From: Planctomycetaceae bacterium
Lineage (GTDB): Bacteria; Planctomycetota; Planctomycetia; Pirellulales; Thermoguttaceae
Length of the DNA stretch: 32,972 bases
Direction: 5' to 3'
NCBI GenBank assembly: GCA_021372555.1
Contig: JAJFUI010000253.1
Location: forward strand, 1 to 32,972
Shown in pieces: positions 8,372-17,700 of the stretch (positions are counted from its first letter, which is position 1; each line of letters opens with the position of its first letter). Under the pieces are notes generated by a model that was not told where the DNA came from, searched no databases, and saw only the letters and a list, made by a program, of their open reading frames with translations. Made by a program: the position numbers and the translations under genes.

Positions 8372-8767
8372 TTAACTGGATGAGTCCTCCGACCTCCCGG
8401 CCACTTCGATTCCGAGCGCGACCAGCACTCGCCCTTCGTCGGACATGTCGCCAATCAGCCTGCGCAGGGGCAGCGGCAGGCTCTTCACTAACGTTGGGGC
8501 GGCGATGATCTGGGCGCCTTCGGCCAGGGCAGGCTGCTGGTAGATGTCGATGATTTTCAACTCGTACCGCCCAGGCAAGTGCTCCTCGCAGAGGCGGCGG
8601 ATGTTTTCGATCGCCCGCTGCGATCTGGGCCGCATGCCGGTGACATAGAGGTTCAGAACATACTTGAGCCCTGCGCCGTCGGCGATCGCGCTTTCGAGCG
8701 CGGCGGCCACATCCGCCGAGTTGTCGTCGTGGGGGCGATCATTCTGCGGTGTCTTCTCGTCGGTCAT
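8372..8767 (-). CDS. kaiB: KaiB-like protein (second, divergent copy)
   Basis: 131 residues. An acidic, disordered-looking N-terminal extension of about 34 residues precedes a full KaiB domain (about 35-122): LNLYVTGMRPRSQRAIENI, then YELKIIDIYQQPALAEGAQI, then APTLVKSLPLPLRRLIGDMS. KaiB is a thioredoxin-like, fold-switching protein that binds KaiC-type ATPases. The extension, the short acidic/serine tail and the sequence distance from the adjacent kaiB suggest a specialised partner. It lies 98 bases after the other kaiB gene and 45 bases before the PAS gene. Start: GGAG lies 8 bases upstream. Confidence 0.9.
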   Translation of the reverse strand: MTDEKTPQNDRPHDDNSADVAAALESAIADGAGLKYVLNLYVTGMRPRSQRAIENIRRLCEEHLPGRYELKIIDIYQQPALAEGAQIIAAPTLVKSLPLPLRRLIGDMSDEGRVLVALGIEVAGRSEDSSS

Positions 8768-8865
8768 AGGCAGACGCTCCGGCCGCGCCCTCGCCGGTAC
8801 CTGGACGGACGTGGGCCACAGCGTTCTCGGTATGAAATTATAGACACGCGTTCAACATCGATTGC

Positions 8866-9171
8866 CTAGGCGACCGGTCGGAGGTCGAGTCCGACCAGGA
8901 CCCGCTCCGTGTTGGACAGGTCGCCGATGATCTTCCTGACGGGTTCGGGCAGCTTCCGGACCAGCGTTGGGATGGCCAGAATTTGGTCCCCTTCGGCCAG
9001 TTGGGGGCTCAGCATCAGGTCGACTACCTCGATGCGGTACTGCCCGGCCAGATGTTCGTCGCATATTTTCTTGAGATTCGCGAAGGCTTTGAGGGACTTT
9101 GGCGTTTGCCCGGCCACGTAGAGCCGCAGTTCCCAGTTTTTTTCCGAACGGTCGTCGTTCTCGTCCATCAT
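8866..9171 (-). CDS. kaiB: KaiB-like protein (canonical length)
   Basis: 101 residues, the length of cyanobacterial KaiB and closer to it than the neighbouring copy: [57 protein letters not shown], then ERVLVGLDL. In cyanobacteria KaiB in its rare fold binds the CI ring of KaiC. Here the natural partner is the kaiC gene directly upstream, whose stop overlaps this start by 4 bases (ATGA). A strong ribosome site (AAAGGAGGG) lies 7 bases before the ATG, inside the kaiC 3' end. Confidence 0.92.
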   Translation of the reverse strand: MMDENDDRSEKNWELRLYVAGQTPKSLKAFANLKKICDEHLAGQYRIEVVDLMLSPQLAEGDQILAIPTLVRKLPEPVRKIIGDLSNTERVLVGLDLRPVA

Positions 9172-10916
9172 TGGCTGCCCTCCTTTAGACGCGTGTTTTG
9201 CGGGGTTGCTTGGTCGGCATACCGGCTCTTCGCCATGGCGTCACGATCGGCAGCAACCTTCGCCTGACGCAGTTCTTCCTCGCTGTCTGCGACCCTAATG
9301 GTGTGGTCGGTAACCTTCAGTTTGGCTTGGAGCGAGGTGATTTGCGCCGCGATTGCCGCGCGTTCCGCCTCCATCTCCGCATGTTTTTGCTGGAACTCCT
9401 GATTTCTGAGCATCTCTTCCGCGCGGTCGCGTGCCTCTTGCGCAAGTCGGGCGGAACCGGTCAATGCGCCGCCACCGCCCACGTACACGTCCAAAATCTC
9501 TAGGCCATGGTCCGTGATTCGGTACTCGCGCACCTGATTCGAGTGAGGCATGCCACGGCTCTTGACGATGAACAAGCCGCGATTTCGTTCACCACTGGAC
9601 TCGGTGTCGCGAAGCAAGATCCAGGTATCGATCAGGGAGGAAATATTCGTTTCCGTTGCTTCCAGTACCGCGCCCGCGCTTGTCAACGTGGTCATAAGCG
9701 TGGTAATGCCGCAGCCTTTGAGATAGTCGATCAATCGCAGCAGCATGGAGTAGACGTCGGAGAGGCCGCCAGCCGCCATGAGATTGGTGACCGGGTCGAG
9801 CACGACGATCGACGGGTGAAAGTCCTCGATGGCCTCGTGCGCGACCGCGAGATGCAATTCGAGGCCGTGGAGGGTCGGTCGAGCGGCCTGGAATCGCAGC
9901 ATCCCGGTCTTCACGTGCTCATCGAGCCGGACACCGATCGATTCCATGTTCCGCACGATCTGGCTGGGCGACTCCTCGAAGGCGAAGTACAGGCACTTTT
10001 CCCCTCGACGACAAGCCGCATCGACGAAGTGGGCGGCCAGGCTGCTCTTGCCAGTACCCGCCGTGCCCGAGACAACGGCGGTGCTGCCGCGGAAAATCCC
10101 CCGGCCGCCAAGCATCACGTCCAAGCGTCCGATGCCCGTCGAAACCCGCTCGCGCGATGCGCTGTGCTCTAGCACGAGCGACGTCACGGGCAGCACCGAA
10201 ATGCCGCGGCTCGTAATAATGAAGGGATACTCGTTGGTGCCGTGGGTGCTGCCGCGATACTTGACCACGCGCAGGCGACGGGTAGAAAGTTGGTTGACGA
10301 CGCGATGGTCCAGCAGAATGACGCAATCGGAGACGTACTCTTCGATGCCGTTGCGGGTGAGTCCCTCACCGTGTCCCCGCTCGCCGGTGATGATGGCCGT
10401 CACCCCTTTGCTCTTCAGCCAGCGGAACAACCGCCGCAGCTCGGCACGCAGCACGGTGTGATCGGTCAGCGCGGAAAAGAGCGTTTCGATGGTGTCGAGC
10501 ACCACTCGCTTCGCACCGATGGTGTCGATGGCGTACCCCAACCGGACAAATAGCCCTTCAAGGTCGTACTCGCCGGTCTCCTCGATTTCGCTCCGCTCGA
10601 CGCGGACGTGGTCGAGCCGGAGTTTTTTGTCGGCGATAAGCCGCTCAAGATCGAACCCCAGCGATCGCACGTTCTGTTTCACTTCGGTGTCGGTTTCTTC
10701 GAAGCTGAGCAGGACGCCGGGCTCGTCGTACTCGGTTGCTCCGCGGACCAGAAATTCGATGCCCAAAAGCGTTTTCCCGCAGCCGGCCCCGCCACAGACC
10801 AACGTGGGACGTCCTGATGGGAAGCCACCACTGGTAATCTGGTCAAGGCCTTTGATGCCCGTCGGGCATTTCGGCAGTTGCCGCGTTCCGAAGTCGTCGG
10901 GACCTTCAGTGGCCAT
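9168..10916 (-). CDS. kaiC: KaiC-like double-ATPase protein with a C-terminal coiled-coil extension
   Basis: 582 residues from the ATG at 10916, chosen because GGGAGA lies just upstream; an in-frame start at 10985 would add 23 arginine-rich residues that look noncoding. Two RecA-like KaiC domains are present. CI has Walker A GGAGCGKT (42-49) and catalytic Glu pair SFEET (Glu73, Glu74). CII has GTAGTGKS (284-291) and Glu314/Glu315 in FEES. The CII phosphorylation motif reads [11 protein letters not shown], with Ser426-Ser427 where cyanobacterial KaiC has Ser431-Thr432, so autophosphorylation is plausible. After CII, residues about 485-560 form a long charged coiled coil absent from clock KaiC. 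First gene of the kaiC-kaiB-kaiB-PAS-kinase operon; no kaiA is seen. It probably gates the kinases through ATP-dependent KaiB binding. Confidence 0.92.
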   Translation of the reverse strand: MATEGPDDFGTRQLPKCPTGIKGLDQITSGGFPSGRPTLVCGGAGCGKTLLGIEFLVRGATEYDEPGVLLSFEETDTEVKQNVRSLGFDLERLIADKKLRLDHVRVERSEIEETGEYDLEGLFVRLGYAIDTIGAKRVVLDTIETLFSALTDHTVLRAELRRLFRWLKSKGVTAIITGERGHGEGLTRNGIEEYVSDCVILLDHRVVNQLSTRRLRVVKYRGSTHGTNEYPFIITSRGISVLPVTSLVLEHSASRERVSTGIGRLDVMLGGRGIFRGSTAVVSGTAGTGKSSLAAHFVDAACRRGEKCLYFAFEESPSQIVRNMESIGVRLDEHVKTGMLRFQAARPTLHGLELHLAVAHEAIEDFHPSIVVLDPVTNLMAAGGLSDVYSMLLRLIDYLKGCGITTLMTTLTSAGAVLEATETNISSLIDTWILLRDTESSGERNRGLFIVKSRGMPHSNQVREYRITDHGLEILDVYVGGGGALTGSARLAQEARDRAEEMLRNQEFQQKHAEMEAERAAIAAQITSLQAKLKVTDHTIRVADSEEELRQAKVAADRDAMAKSRYADQATPQNTRLKEGSQ

Positions 10917-11210
10917 ACGGCTCTCCCGGAGCTGGCAGTCCGCTCGCAACGGCCCGCGGCCGGTGCGAAGTCGCCAGCGCCTCACGGCGAGTGTTGATTA
11001 AAGCAAAGAAAAGGGCGACAAATGAGTGGCCTCAGTATCTCCGAACGGGCGGGGGACTGCAAGAGTCAACCCGCCACCTAGCGCAATTTTACCCGAAAGG
11101 GGCGGCTAGGCTTCGTGTTCCGACAATGGCACGGGATTGGCGCAGGGCGGCTCGATTCAGACGAGAATCAAACCCGCGCAATCCGTGCGACGCCCCGCGC
11201 CGCGAGCTCG
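10917..11210. other. Upstream region of the kaiC operon
   Basis: About 290 bases between two minus-strand genes. I see no RNA gene and no convincing -35/-10 pair. A TTGACT on the minus strand near 11068-11073 lacks a matching -10. The kai operon promoter is expected here, since the upstream hydrolase gene ends at 11211. Confidence 0.4.
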
Positions 11211-11876
11211 CTAAGTTCGCGCCCGGAGGCCGACGAATGGGTTCGATCGCTTTTCGCGGCCGACGGTGGTGGCAGGGCCGTGACCGGGCAGAAGGATGGT
11301 GTCGTCGGGCAGGTTGAAAAGCTTCGAGCGAATTCCTTGGATCAATTGCTGATGATCGCCACCGGGAAAGTCGCTACGGCCGATGCTGCCGGCGAAGATC
11401 ACATCGCCGACGAACACGGTGGCCGGCGTCTGACCTTCCCAGAGATAGACGACGTGGCCGGCAGTGTGGCCGGGAATGGCGCGAACCTGCCACTCAAGGC
11501 CTGCCGCTTCGTAGGTGTCGCCATCGCCGACGGTGACATCGGCCGGGGGACTAAGCACTGCCTTTCCGATAGCGGAAGAAAGGTTGAGCTCGGAGTCGGG
11601 CAGCTTATCCGCGTCTTCGGCGCCAACGACGATAGGGCAAGCGGGCCATCGCTGCTTGATTGCGGCGTTGCCACCGATGTGGTCGGCGTGGCCGTGGGTG
11701 CAAAGTATTGCCGCAGGGGTGAGTCGTCGCTGGGTCAGATGCGGGAATATCTTCTCCGGTTCCAAGCCCGGGTCGATGACGACACAGTCGGAATGGCCAG
11801 GCAGCCAGGCAAGATAGGTGTTCTGTTCAAAGGGGTGACTGAGAACGGTAACAAGCTGCAACTCCAACGGCTTCAC
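11211..11876 (-). CDS. Metallo-beta-lactamase-fold hydrolase, glyoxalase II-like
   Basis: 221 residues. The metal-binding motif THGHADH gives His61, His63, Asp65 and His66. It is followed by GHTAGH, the aspartate in FVGDVIF, and GHGPATT near the end, which completes a two-zinc site. The arrangement and length match the small single-domain hydrolases annotated as hydroxyacylglutathione hydrolase-like (YcbL type). These act on thioesters in the cytoplasm, but the true substrate cannot be inferred. The start is GTG at 11876 with GGAG 9 bases upstream. The gene is divergent from the DUF1571 gene, and the region between them carries structured DNA. Confidence 0.85.
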   Translation of the reverse strand: MKPLELQLVTVLSHPFEQNTYLAWLPGHSDCVVIDPGLEPEKIFPHLTQRRLTPAAILCTHGHADHIGGNAAIKQRWPACPIVVGAEDADKLPDSELNLSSAIGKAVLSPPADVTVGDGDTYEAAGLEWQVRAIPGHTAGHVVYLWEGQTPATVFVGDVIFAGSIGRSDFPGGDHQQLIQGIRSKLFNLPDDTILLPGHGPATTVGREKRSNPFVGLRART

Positions 11877-11961
11877 GAAACTGGGCTCCTCAGAAGGCGG
11901 CGTATTGGTAAAATGTAACGGTTATTATTGGCTGCGGTATAAGTCCGGTAGCTGAACGGTT

Positions 11962-11980
11962 GGGCAAGGCAGCCTTGTCC
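11962..11980 (+). other. Hairpin in the DUF1571 upstream region
   Basis: GGGCAAGG (11962-11969) pairs with CCTTGTCC (11973-11980) around a 3-base loop, with one G-T pair. A second small hairpin, TTCTC/GAGAA, lies at about 11996-12010. Together with the terminator-like and long hairpins downstream these form a run of four stems before the gene. A structured leader or a small RNA are both possible. Confidence 0.4.
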
Positions 11981-12057
11981 GACGAAACATTGTAATTCTC
12001 GCGAGGAGAAATTGCGATAAGGTCGAGGAGGGCGGCATCGGAACGGATATGCCGCAT

Positions 12058-12079
12058 GAAGCGGCGATGCCGCTTTTTC
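12058..12079 (+). terminator. Terminator-like hairpin in the DUF1571 leader
   Basis: AGCGGC (12060-12065) pairs perfectly with GCCGCT (12069-12074) around GAT, followed directly by a T-run. This is the classic intrinsic terminator shape on the plus strand. No protein gene on that strand precedes it within 1 kb, so it would end either a small RNA or a leader transcript started after about 11900. That suggests attenuation of the downstream DUF1571 gene. Confidence 0.55.
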
Positions 12080-12105
12080 TTGGCACTTTACCCAGCTAAC
12101 GGCGG

Positions 12106-12150
12106 CGGCGTCTGGCCGCTTCCCACGACTCGCGAAGCGGCAGGACGCCG
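12106..12150 (+). promoter_or_regulatory. Long hairpin directly upstream of the DUF1571 ribosome site
   Basis: Arms 12106-12122 and 12134-12150 pair over 17 positions with one G-T pair and one mismatch, around an 11-base loop, ending 10 bases before AGGAGG. The octamer GCCGCTTC in the 5' arm (12115-12122) can pair equally well with GAAGCGGC at 12058-12065, which is the 5' part of the terminator hairpin. The two structures are therefore mutually exclusive, as in attenuators and riboswitches. The function is inference. Confidence 0.5.
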
Positions 12151-12172
12151 TTTCTTCCGAAGGAGGATATAC

Positions 12173-13138
12173 ATGGCCCTTGGGAATTTCAGGACGCGGA
12201 GTTGGTCGCTGGCCACATTTGCCAGCGCTGCCCTGGCGGCGGTGGTGCTGGCGCAAGCGGCCTCGGCCGCGGATCCGGCCGGTGGATTGATGCAGCGGAA
12301 GGCAGCTAGGGTTGGCGCACCGAACACGGCGGCATCGCCGGAAGCGGGGCGGTTGACCGGGCGGCCGGCGTACCAAGTGGCCGATCGTTCAGAGGCTGCC
12401 GCGGCGGCTTCGGCGGCGCCCGCCCTGGGGCCCGGCGCGGCCAATGAGCACCCGCTGATGCCCACGTTGCGTTGGGCATACTCCGGCTTGCGAGACGTCG
12501 AGATGATCCAGGACTACTCGGCGACGATCGCCAAGCGGGAGCGAATCGGCGGCAAGCTGCGGAACTACGAGTACATGTTCGTGAAGTTGCGCCAGAAGCC
12601 GTTCAGCGTCTACATGTGCTTCCTCGGACCCGCGGACCTCAAAGGGCAGGAAGTGATCTTTGTCCAGGGTCAGAACAACGGCAACATGTGGGCTCACGGC
12701 GTCGGCCTGCAAAAAATGATCGGCACCGTCTCCCTGAAACCGGACGGACCGGTCGCCATGCGGAACCAGCGGTATCCGCTGACGGAGCTGGGCATCCTTA
12801 ACATGACCAAGCGGTTGGTCGAGGTCGCCGAGAAGGATAAGAACTACGGCGAATGCGACGTGAAGTTTTACCCGGGCGCCAAGATCAACGGCCGCGTGTG
12901 CACCTGCATCGAGGTCATCCATCCGGTGCCGCGGCGGAACTTCCTGTTCCACATGGCGCAGATCTTCGTCGACAAGGAGTTGAATCTGCCGATCCGCTAC
13001 GCGTCCTTTGACTGGCCGCGTGAGAAGGGTGGCAAGCCCGAGTTGATGGAAGAGTACACCTATCTGAACCTGAAGCTGAACAACGGTTTCACCGACGCTG
13101 ATTTCGACACCAGGAACCCGAGCTACAAGTTCCGTTGA
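12173..13138 (+). CDS. Exported DUF1571 protein
   Basis: 321 residues. The start is set by a perfect AGGAGG (12161-12166) 6 bases before the ATG. A signal peptide is clear: basic GNFRTRSW, a hydrophobic Ala/Leu/Val core, and a likely cleavage near ASAAD (about 33). A disordered Ala/Gly region precedes the DUF1571 domain: MIQDYSATIAKRERIGGKL, then FVKLRQKPFSVYMCFL, then GQEVIFVQGQNNGNMWAH, ending in EEYTYLNLKLNNGFTDADFD. DUF1571 is common in planctomycetes and related to LolA-like lipoprotein-carrier folds in general shape. No reaction is known, so a periplasmic envelope role is the most I can say. The stop overlaps the start of the PAP2 gene. Confidence 0.88.
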   Translation: MALGNFRTRSWSLATFASAALAAVVLAQAASAADPAGGLMQRKAARVGAPNTAASPEAGRLTGRPAYQVADRSEAAAAASAAPALGPGAANEHPLMPTLRWAYSGLRDVEMIQDYSATIAKRERIGGKLRNYEYMFVKLRQKPFSVYMCFLGPADLKGQEVIFVQGQNNGNMWAHGVGLQKMIGTVSLKPDGPVAMRNQRYPLTELGILNMTKRLVEVAEKDKNYGECDVKFYPGAKINGRVCTCIEVIHPVPRRNFLFHMAQIFVDKELNLPIRYASFDWPREKGGKPELMEEYTYLNLKLNNGFTDADFDTRNPSYKFR

Positions 13139-13875
13139 GATCAACGATCGCGAAGCTGATTGCAGTGGTCAAGCGCCCCGCCGTGTGGATACCGGCGGTG
13201 GCGCTGGTGGCAGCGACGGTGCTCTTCTGGTGCACGAACCTCGACGTCGAGTTGGTGCAGCCGTTTTTCTCGGGAGACAAGGCTGCCGCCAGCGTGAGCG
13301 CCCGGTTCCCCTTGAAGTATGCGGAGCCGTGGCACGCCCTGTATCACTGCGGGATATATCCGGCATGGATCCTCGGCATTGGCGGCGCCGTGGTGTGGGT
13401 CCTTAGTTTTGTGCTCCGGCCGCTTGCAGGCTGGCGCGACGCCGCGTTGTTCTACGCTCTGCTGTTGCTGATCGGGCCTGGCATTCTGGTCAACACGCTG
13501 TGCAAGCCGTACTGGCACCGGCCGCGGCCCAATACGGTGTGCCAGTTTGGCGGCCCCGAACCGTTCGTGCCCGTGGGCGGCTGGGGCATTCGCCAAGAAG
13601 ACGCGTCGTTCCCGAGCGGTCACGCGGCAATGGGCTTCTATTTGATGGCCCCGGCGTTCGTTTTTTGGCGCCGCCGACGGCGGCTTGCCGCGTGGTTCCT
13701 AGGGCTCGGACTGATTTGCGGCACCGTGATGGGCATTACCCGCGTCATTGGCGGCGGACATTTTCCCAGCGATGTGCTCTGGTCCGGCGGGCTGGTCTAT
13801 TTCACCGGCTTAGCCCTGGCTGCGTTCTTTCGATTCGGACAGGATGCAAGCGCCGAGACTTCGGCGCAAGGGTAA
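13135..13875 (+). CDS. PAP2-family membrane phosphatase
   Basis: 246 residues with about six membrane helices and the three-part PAP2 signature in order: KPYWHRPRP (124-132), PSGH (160-163), and R203 ... GGGHFPSD with His209 and Asp213. These residues form the phosphohistidine active site of lipid phosphatases that act on phosphatidic acid or undecaprenyl pyrophosphate at the outer face of the inner membrane. The likely start is a TTG at 13135 overlapping the DUF1571 stop (TTGA), so translation would be coupled. A start further inside at a GTG is possible. Shared transcription with an exported protein supports an envelope role. Confidence 0.88.
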   Translation: MRSTIAKLIAVVKRPAVWIPAVALVAATVLFWCTNLDVELVQPFFSGDKAAASVSARFPLKYAEPWHALYHCGIYPAWILGIGGAVVWVLSFVLRPLAGWRDAALFYALLLLIGPGILVNTLCKPYWHRPRPNTVCQFGGPEPFVPVGGWGIRQEDASFPSGHAAMGFYLMAPAFVFWRRRRRLAAWFLGLGLICGTVMGITRVIGGGHFPSDVLWSGGLVYFTGLALAAFFRFGQDASAETSAQG

Positions 13876-13935
13876 ATGCGGCATGCAGCCGGTGCGATTG
13901 CCGTTGCCGCGGGGGAACGCCTTCGGAATCGCTGT

Positions 13936-14676
13936 CTAGAACTCCAACTCCATCCGATCCTCGCCGACGATGGTGTCGGGGAAAATGGAGCGAGCTGTGT
14001 CGAGACCGATTGGGTCGGCAGCGGTCGAGAGCGGCGTAAGGTGAGTCAGCACAAGTCGACCAACGCTAGCGGCACGGGCGACGCCGGCGACCGACGTCGT
14101 GTGGCTGTGACCGGTCTTCTCAGCCCAGTCGGCTTGCTCATCCGAAAAGTAGCATTCGTGAACCAGCAGGTCCACGCCGCGAATCTTCGCGACATAATCG
14201 GCGTCCAGCTCCGCCATCGTGTCGGTGACGTAAGCCATCGAATGGCCCGGCCAGTCGAGCCGGAAGCCGATCGACCCTCCGCGGTGTATCAACGGGAAGT
14301 GCGTCAGGCGACCGCCGCCGGGCAACGCGACGGGGTTGCCTAGCGTCTTCATTTCGAATGGCGGCGGCACCGGAAACAGCGCCTCGGCGAACAGATGGTC
14401 GCGGACCGCGTGAAGATGCTCGGCGTCTCCGTAGACGGTAACCCGTCGGAGCGGATGTTGACGCATCATGCTGACCAGGAAGGTCAACCCGACCGTGTGA
14501 TCGAGATGTGCGTGGGAAAGGAAGATGTCGAGTTCCGGGAGGGTCAGGTAGTCGACGGCTCGATACGCCGCGGCTCCGGCATCGAGCATGACTCCACATT
14601 CCGGCAATAGCAGACACGGCGTTTGTCGCCGGTCGCTAGGATGGTAGCCGCTGGTGCCTAATAGAAGCAGTTTCAT
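13936..14676 (-). CDS. Metallo-beta-lactamase-fold hydrolase, RNase Z-like
   Basis: 246 residues beginning LLLLGTSGYHPSDRRQTPC, the N-terminal turn typical of the RNase Z/ElaC and phosphodiesterase branch. It has the SHAHLDH zinc motif (His55, His57, Asp59, His60), a VTDT aspartate, HECYF and a late LTHLTPL histidine. The protein lacks the long exosite arm of classical RNase Z and is shorter than the usual 300 or so residues. A tRNA 3'-processing role is therefore not assured, and a small-molecule phosphodiesterase is equally plausible. It converges on the PAP2 gene with about 60 bases between stops. I see no clear ribosome site before the ATG. Confidence 0.85.
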   Translation of the reverse strand: MKLLLLGTSGYHPSDRRQTPCLLLPECGVMLDAGAAAYRAVDYLTLPELDIFLSHAHLDHTVGLTFLVSMMRQHPLRRVTVYGDAEHLHAVRDHLFAEALFPVPPPFEMKTLGNPVALPGGGRLTHFPLIHRGGSIGFRLDWPGHSMAYVTDTMAELDADYVAKIRGVDLLVHECYFSDEQADWAEKTGHSHTTSVAGVARAASVGRLVLTHLTPLSTAADPIGLDTARSIFPDTIVGEDRMELEF

Positions 14677-14757
14677 CGTGGACAGTGTAGAGTTCGCTCG
14701 GCCTGGCTCGGAACTCTCCGGTCCGCCGGCCCTGGACTCTCCGCTCCGCTATCCTAC

Positions 14758-17700
14758 CTACTTTCGCGGCTTGAGCAAGCCATCGATACCGTTGAGCAAG
14801 CGGTTTCCGCCCTCGTTGATGAGATTTCCGGCGGCTTGGTGAATGAACTGCTGGCTGATCCGCTGCATTTCACGTTGATCGAGCTGCGGCTTGTCAATCG
14901 TGTTCTTGATGGGCAGCCGAATCACCTGATTGCGCATCGCTTGGGTCACCGTGGTGTTGCCGACCAACCACTTCGGCGGGACGGGCATTTCGGCGACGAT
15001 GTCGAGCGACTTGTCAAAGCCCACCCAGCCCGACGTGCGGACTGTGAGGTCGGGGAACTGCAGTTCCATCCCCTCGTGGTAGACGCGGCCGTTCTGTACG
15101 CGGAACGCCACGACCGACTCCTGTCGCAATCTGGCCGGAGCGTCGCGGCCGAGCAGCACCGTCAGCTCTTTCAGGAGCGGCCCCGAGGCGACTTCGATGG
15201 TGTGAATGTGGAGCCGTCCCGACGCGTCACACTTCTTCGGATCGCTCAACGGAATGCGACACGTGTCGAGAACAACCGAAAAAGTGCCGCGAGCGGAGCT
15301 CACGTTCGCCAGCGCGGGGGCGGCATACTTGAGCATCGAGGCACACATCGCGGGGCTAATTTCGATGCGCTCGGCCAGCGGACCGGCGGGCAGAGCCACG
15401 TCCAGTTCAGGCGTTAGCCGGAGCCGCGGCGCGAGGTGAACACGCCCCTGATTGACCGAAAGGTCCAGTGGAGTCACCTGGACAGCGCCGTTTTGCATCG
15501 TGGCCTTCAGCTCACCGCGTCCAAGCAACACGCCGCCTACATCCGCCTGATCCCAGCGGAGGCCCGCCTGAGCTTGGCCTGCTGCGAGTGCCTCGGCGCC
15601 GGCCAAGGGTCCCTGGTACCAGACATCGGACGAGCCTTGTCCCGTCAGGCGTACGGTCGTGCCAATGTAGGGACGCAACAGCCCGCACACCCGCTCCAGG
15701 TCGTAGCGCACCTGGCCGGTTACTTTGGCTTCGTGGTGGCCGCTTACGGGGGCGGCACGTCCTGCCGCGGCGGCCGCGACGGCGCTGGACACGAGTTCGA
15801 GCCTCTCGAGTGCAAGCGACTGCGACTTGCTGTCGTATTGACCGGCAGCCTTCAGGCTCACTGCCGGTTCTTGAAACTGTTGGCCCGCCGCGTCGATTAC
15901 TGCCAGGTTGACCACGCGCGCGGTGGCTTCGCCTTGCAACAGCCCCGCGGCCGGGCGCAGTTGCGCCGTACCACTGAGCTGCCCGGCAACACGGCACGGA
16001 GACGCGGTCTTGGGGTCGCTGAGCCACTGCTTCAGTCGCGCCAAGTCACCTTGATACTTAAGCGTGCCAGCAACCTGGGTCGGACCGTCGGGTGGCATTG
16101 CCACGACAACATCATTGGCGGCCACGGCCAGCGTAGCTGTGCTGACGACGGCCGGATCGAGCCGCAGGGTGGAGCTTTTTTTATCCCACGAGCCCGCAAC
16201 GCCGACGGCCGCCTGGGGCTCATTGATGGTCACGCACGCCGCGTCGATCACCAGTGGCGTGGCGGTAGCTTTCAACTGACGGAGCGTGACTCCATCCGTA
16301 GACGCGACGCCGTCAATCTGGACATTGTACGCTCCCTCGAACCGGCGCAGCGTGTTGGCTGGAAGCCAGACGGCGAGCCTGCCCGGCCAGTTCTGCAGTC
16401 CACCCCGCGCATCGACGTGGATGTTCCATGGAGAAGTTTTTAGATCGGTTACCGGCGCGGTCAGGTTGGCCCCAAGCTGGTCGGTCGGCGTGATGACGGT
16501 CAGGGCGGCGGCATCGATTCGGGTCTTGTCGCCCAAGTCGGTCTGGCCGGCGGCGGTAAGCGACGCGGCAATGCTGTCTTCTCTCCACGCTGGCTTGTCT
16601 TTGAGTGTCCACTGGAAGCCATCCAGCCGGAATTGGGCGCCGGCGTCGAACTGTTGCTGCACTCGCTTCCATCGGATGTTGCCGCCGCCGCGACCCGCCA
16701 ATTGAACTCCATCGAGACTCAGAAACTGGCGGAGCCGGTCGGCAAGCTGATTGAGGTTGAGCCCGAGTGTGGCGGTGAAGTCGTCAGGTGTTCCGGCCCC
16801 GCGGACATCGAGAAAATCGGACTGGCAGCGGAGGTTGTCGACAACAGGACCCTGGGGGGTGTCGTGGGCATCGAGAACGGCGGTGATCGGTTGTGGCCAA
16901 CTAATCTGCTGGCCGTCGGCTGTCGCTGCCAGAGCGGTCGCATCCAATTGGCCGTGCCAAGCGGCGCCGTCTTTCCCGGGCCGACTGCTCAAAGCGACCT
17001 GCACCTGGCCAGAATCGACGCGGGTGTTCTTTTTCAGGCCGAGCGTGGCGCGAAGCATGTAAGCAAGCCGGGCGAGATCAACGCGGGCGTTCAGTTCCTG
17101 CCGTTGCCGCACGAGTGAACTGAGCGAAAAGCCTTCCTTTTGGCCAAGCGGGATCGTTCCAACCAGCGCGGCTGAGGCGACATCGCACTCTGCCGACGCT
17201 TTCTCGATCTCTACGCGGTCCGCCTGCCACGACGCCTGAACCGCTGTGTTGAGGCGATCCAGTTGCACGATATCAGCGCCGAGCACGGCCGGCATTGCCA
17301 GCGAGAACCCTTCGAGGTTCAGCGCACCTGACACGCCGTTCTTGCTGTTTTGGCCGCCCCAGGAGGCGCGGACATTGGATGAGAGACGTCCGGTGAGTGT
17401 GGCGCCGCGCGAAATGAGGCGGTTCGCCAAAGGGCGAAGGATCGCCAGCGGGAACTGCTCAATGTTTAGCGTTGCTTCACCACGGGCGGACGCATACTTC
17501 AATTCAGCGGAAAGCTTTGCCGGCGGATTGAGACCCGACAGCGCCAACGACGCCTGCACGGCCATGGGCAACGATGCGTCCTTGGGCAGATCGAAACTTG
17601 CGGCCAACTTGTTCACCTGCCACGTGTGACCAAGCGTCTGGTCGACGACGGTCATGCTCGCGTCGGCAACCTCCAGGCGTAACGCGACGCCAGACGATTT

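Noticed and set aside
4068..10916. Calling the kai operon a circadian clock
   Set aside because: There is no kaiA, no SasA- or RpaA-type pair can be identified with confidence, and KaiBC proteins in other bacteria often serve stress functions.
10917..10985. Extended N-terminus of KaiC from 10985
   Set aside because: The added 23 residues are arginine-rich and unlike KaiC, while the ATG at 10916 has a good ribosome site.
11150..11200. A possible tRNA-like T-arm on the minus strand
   Set aside because: The T-loop is off-consensus, pairs are weak, and no acceptor, D- or anticodon arm can be built around it.
15436..16443. A 335-codon plus-strand open frame inside the AsmA-like gene
   Set aside because: Antisense shadow: arginine- and glycine-rich with no domain, while the minus strand is one continuous envelope protein.
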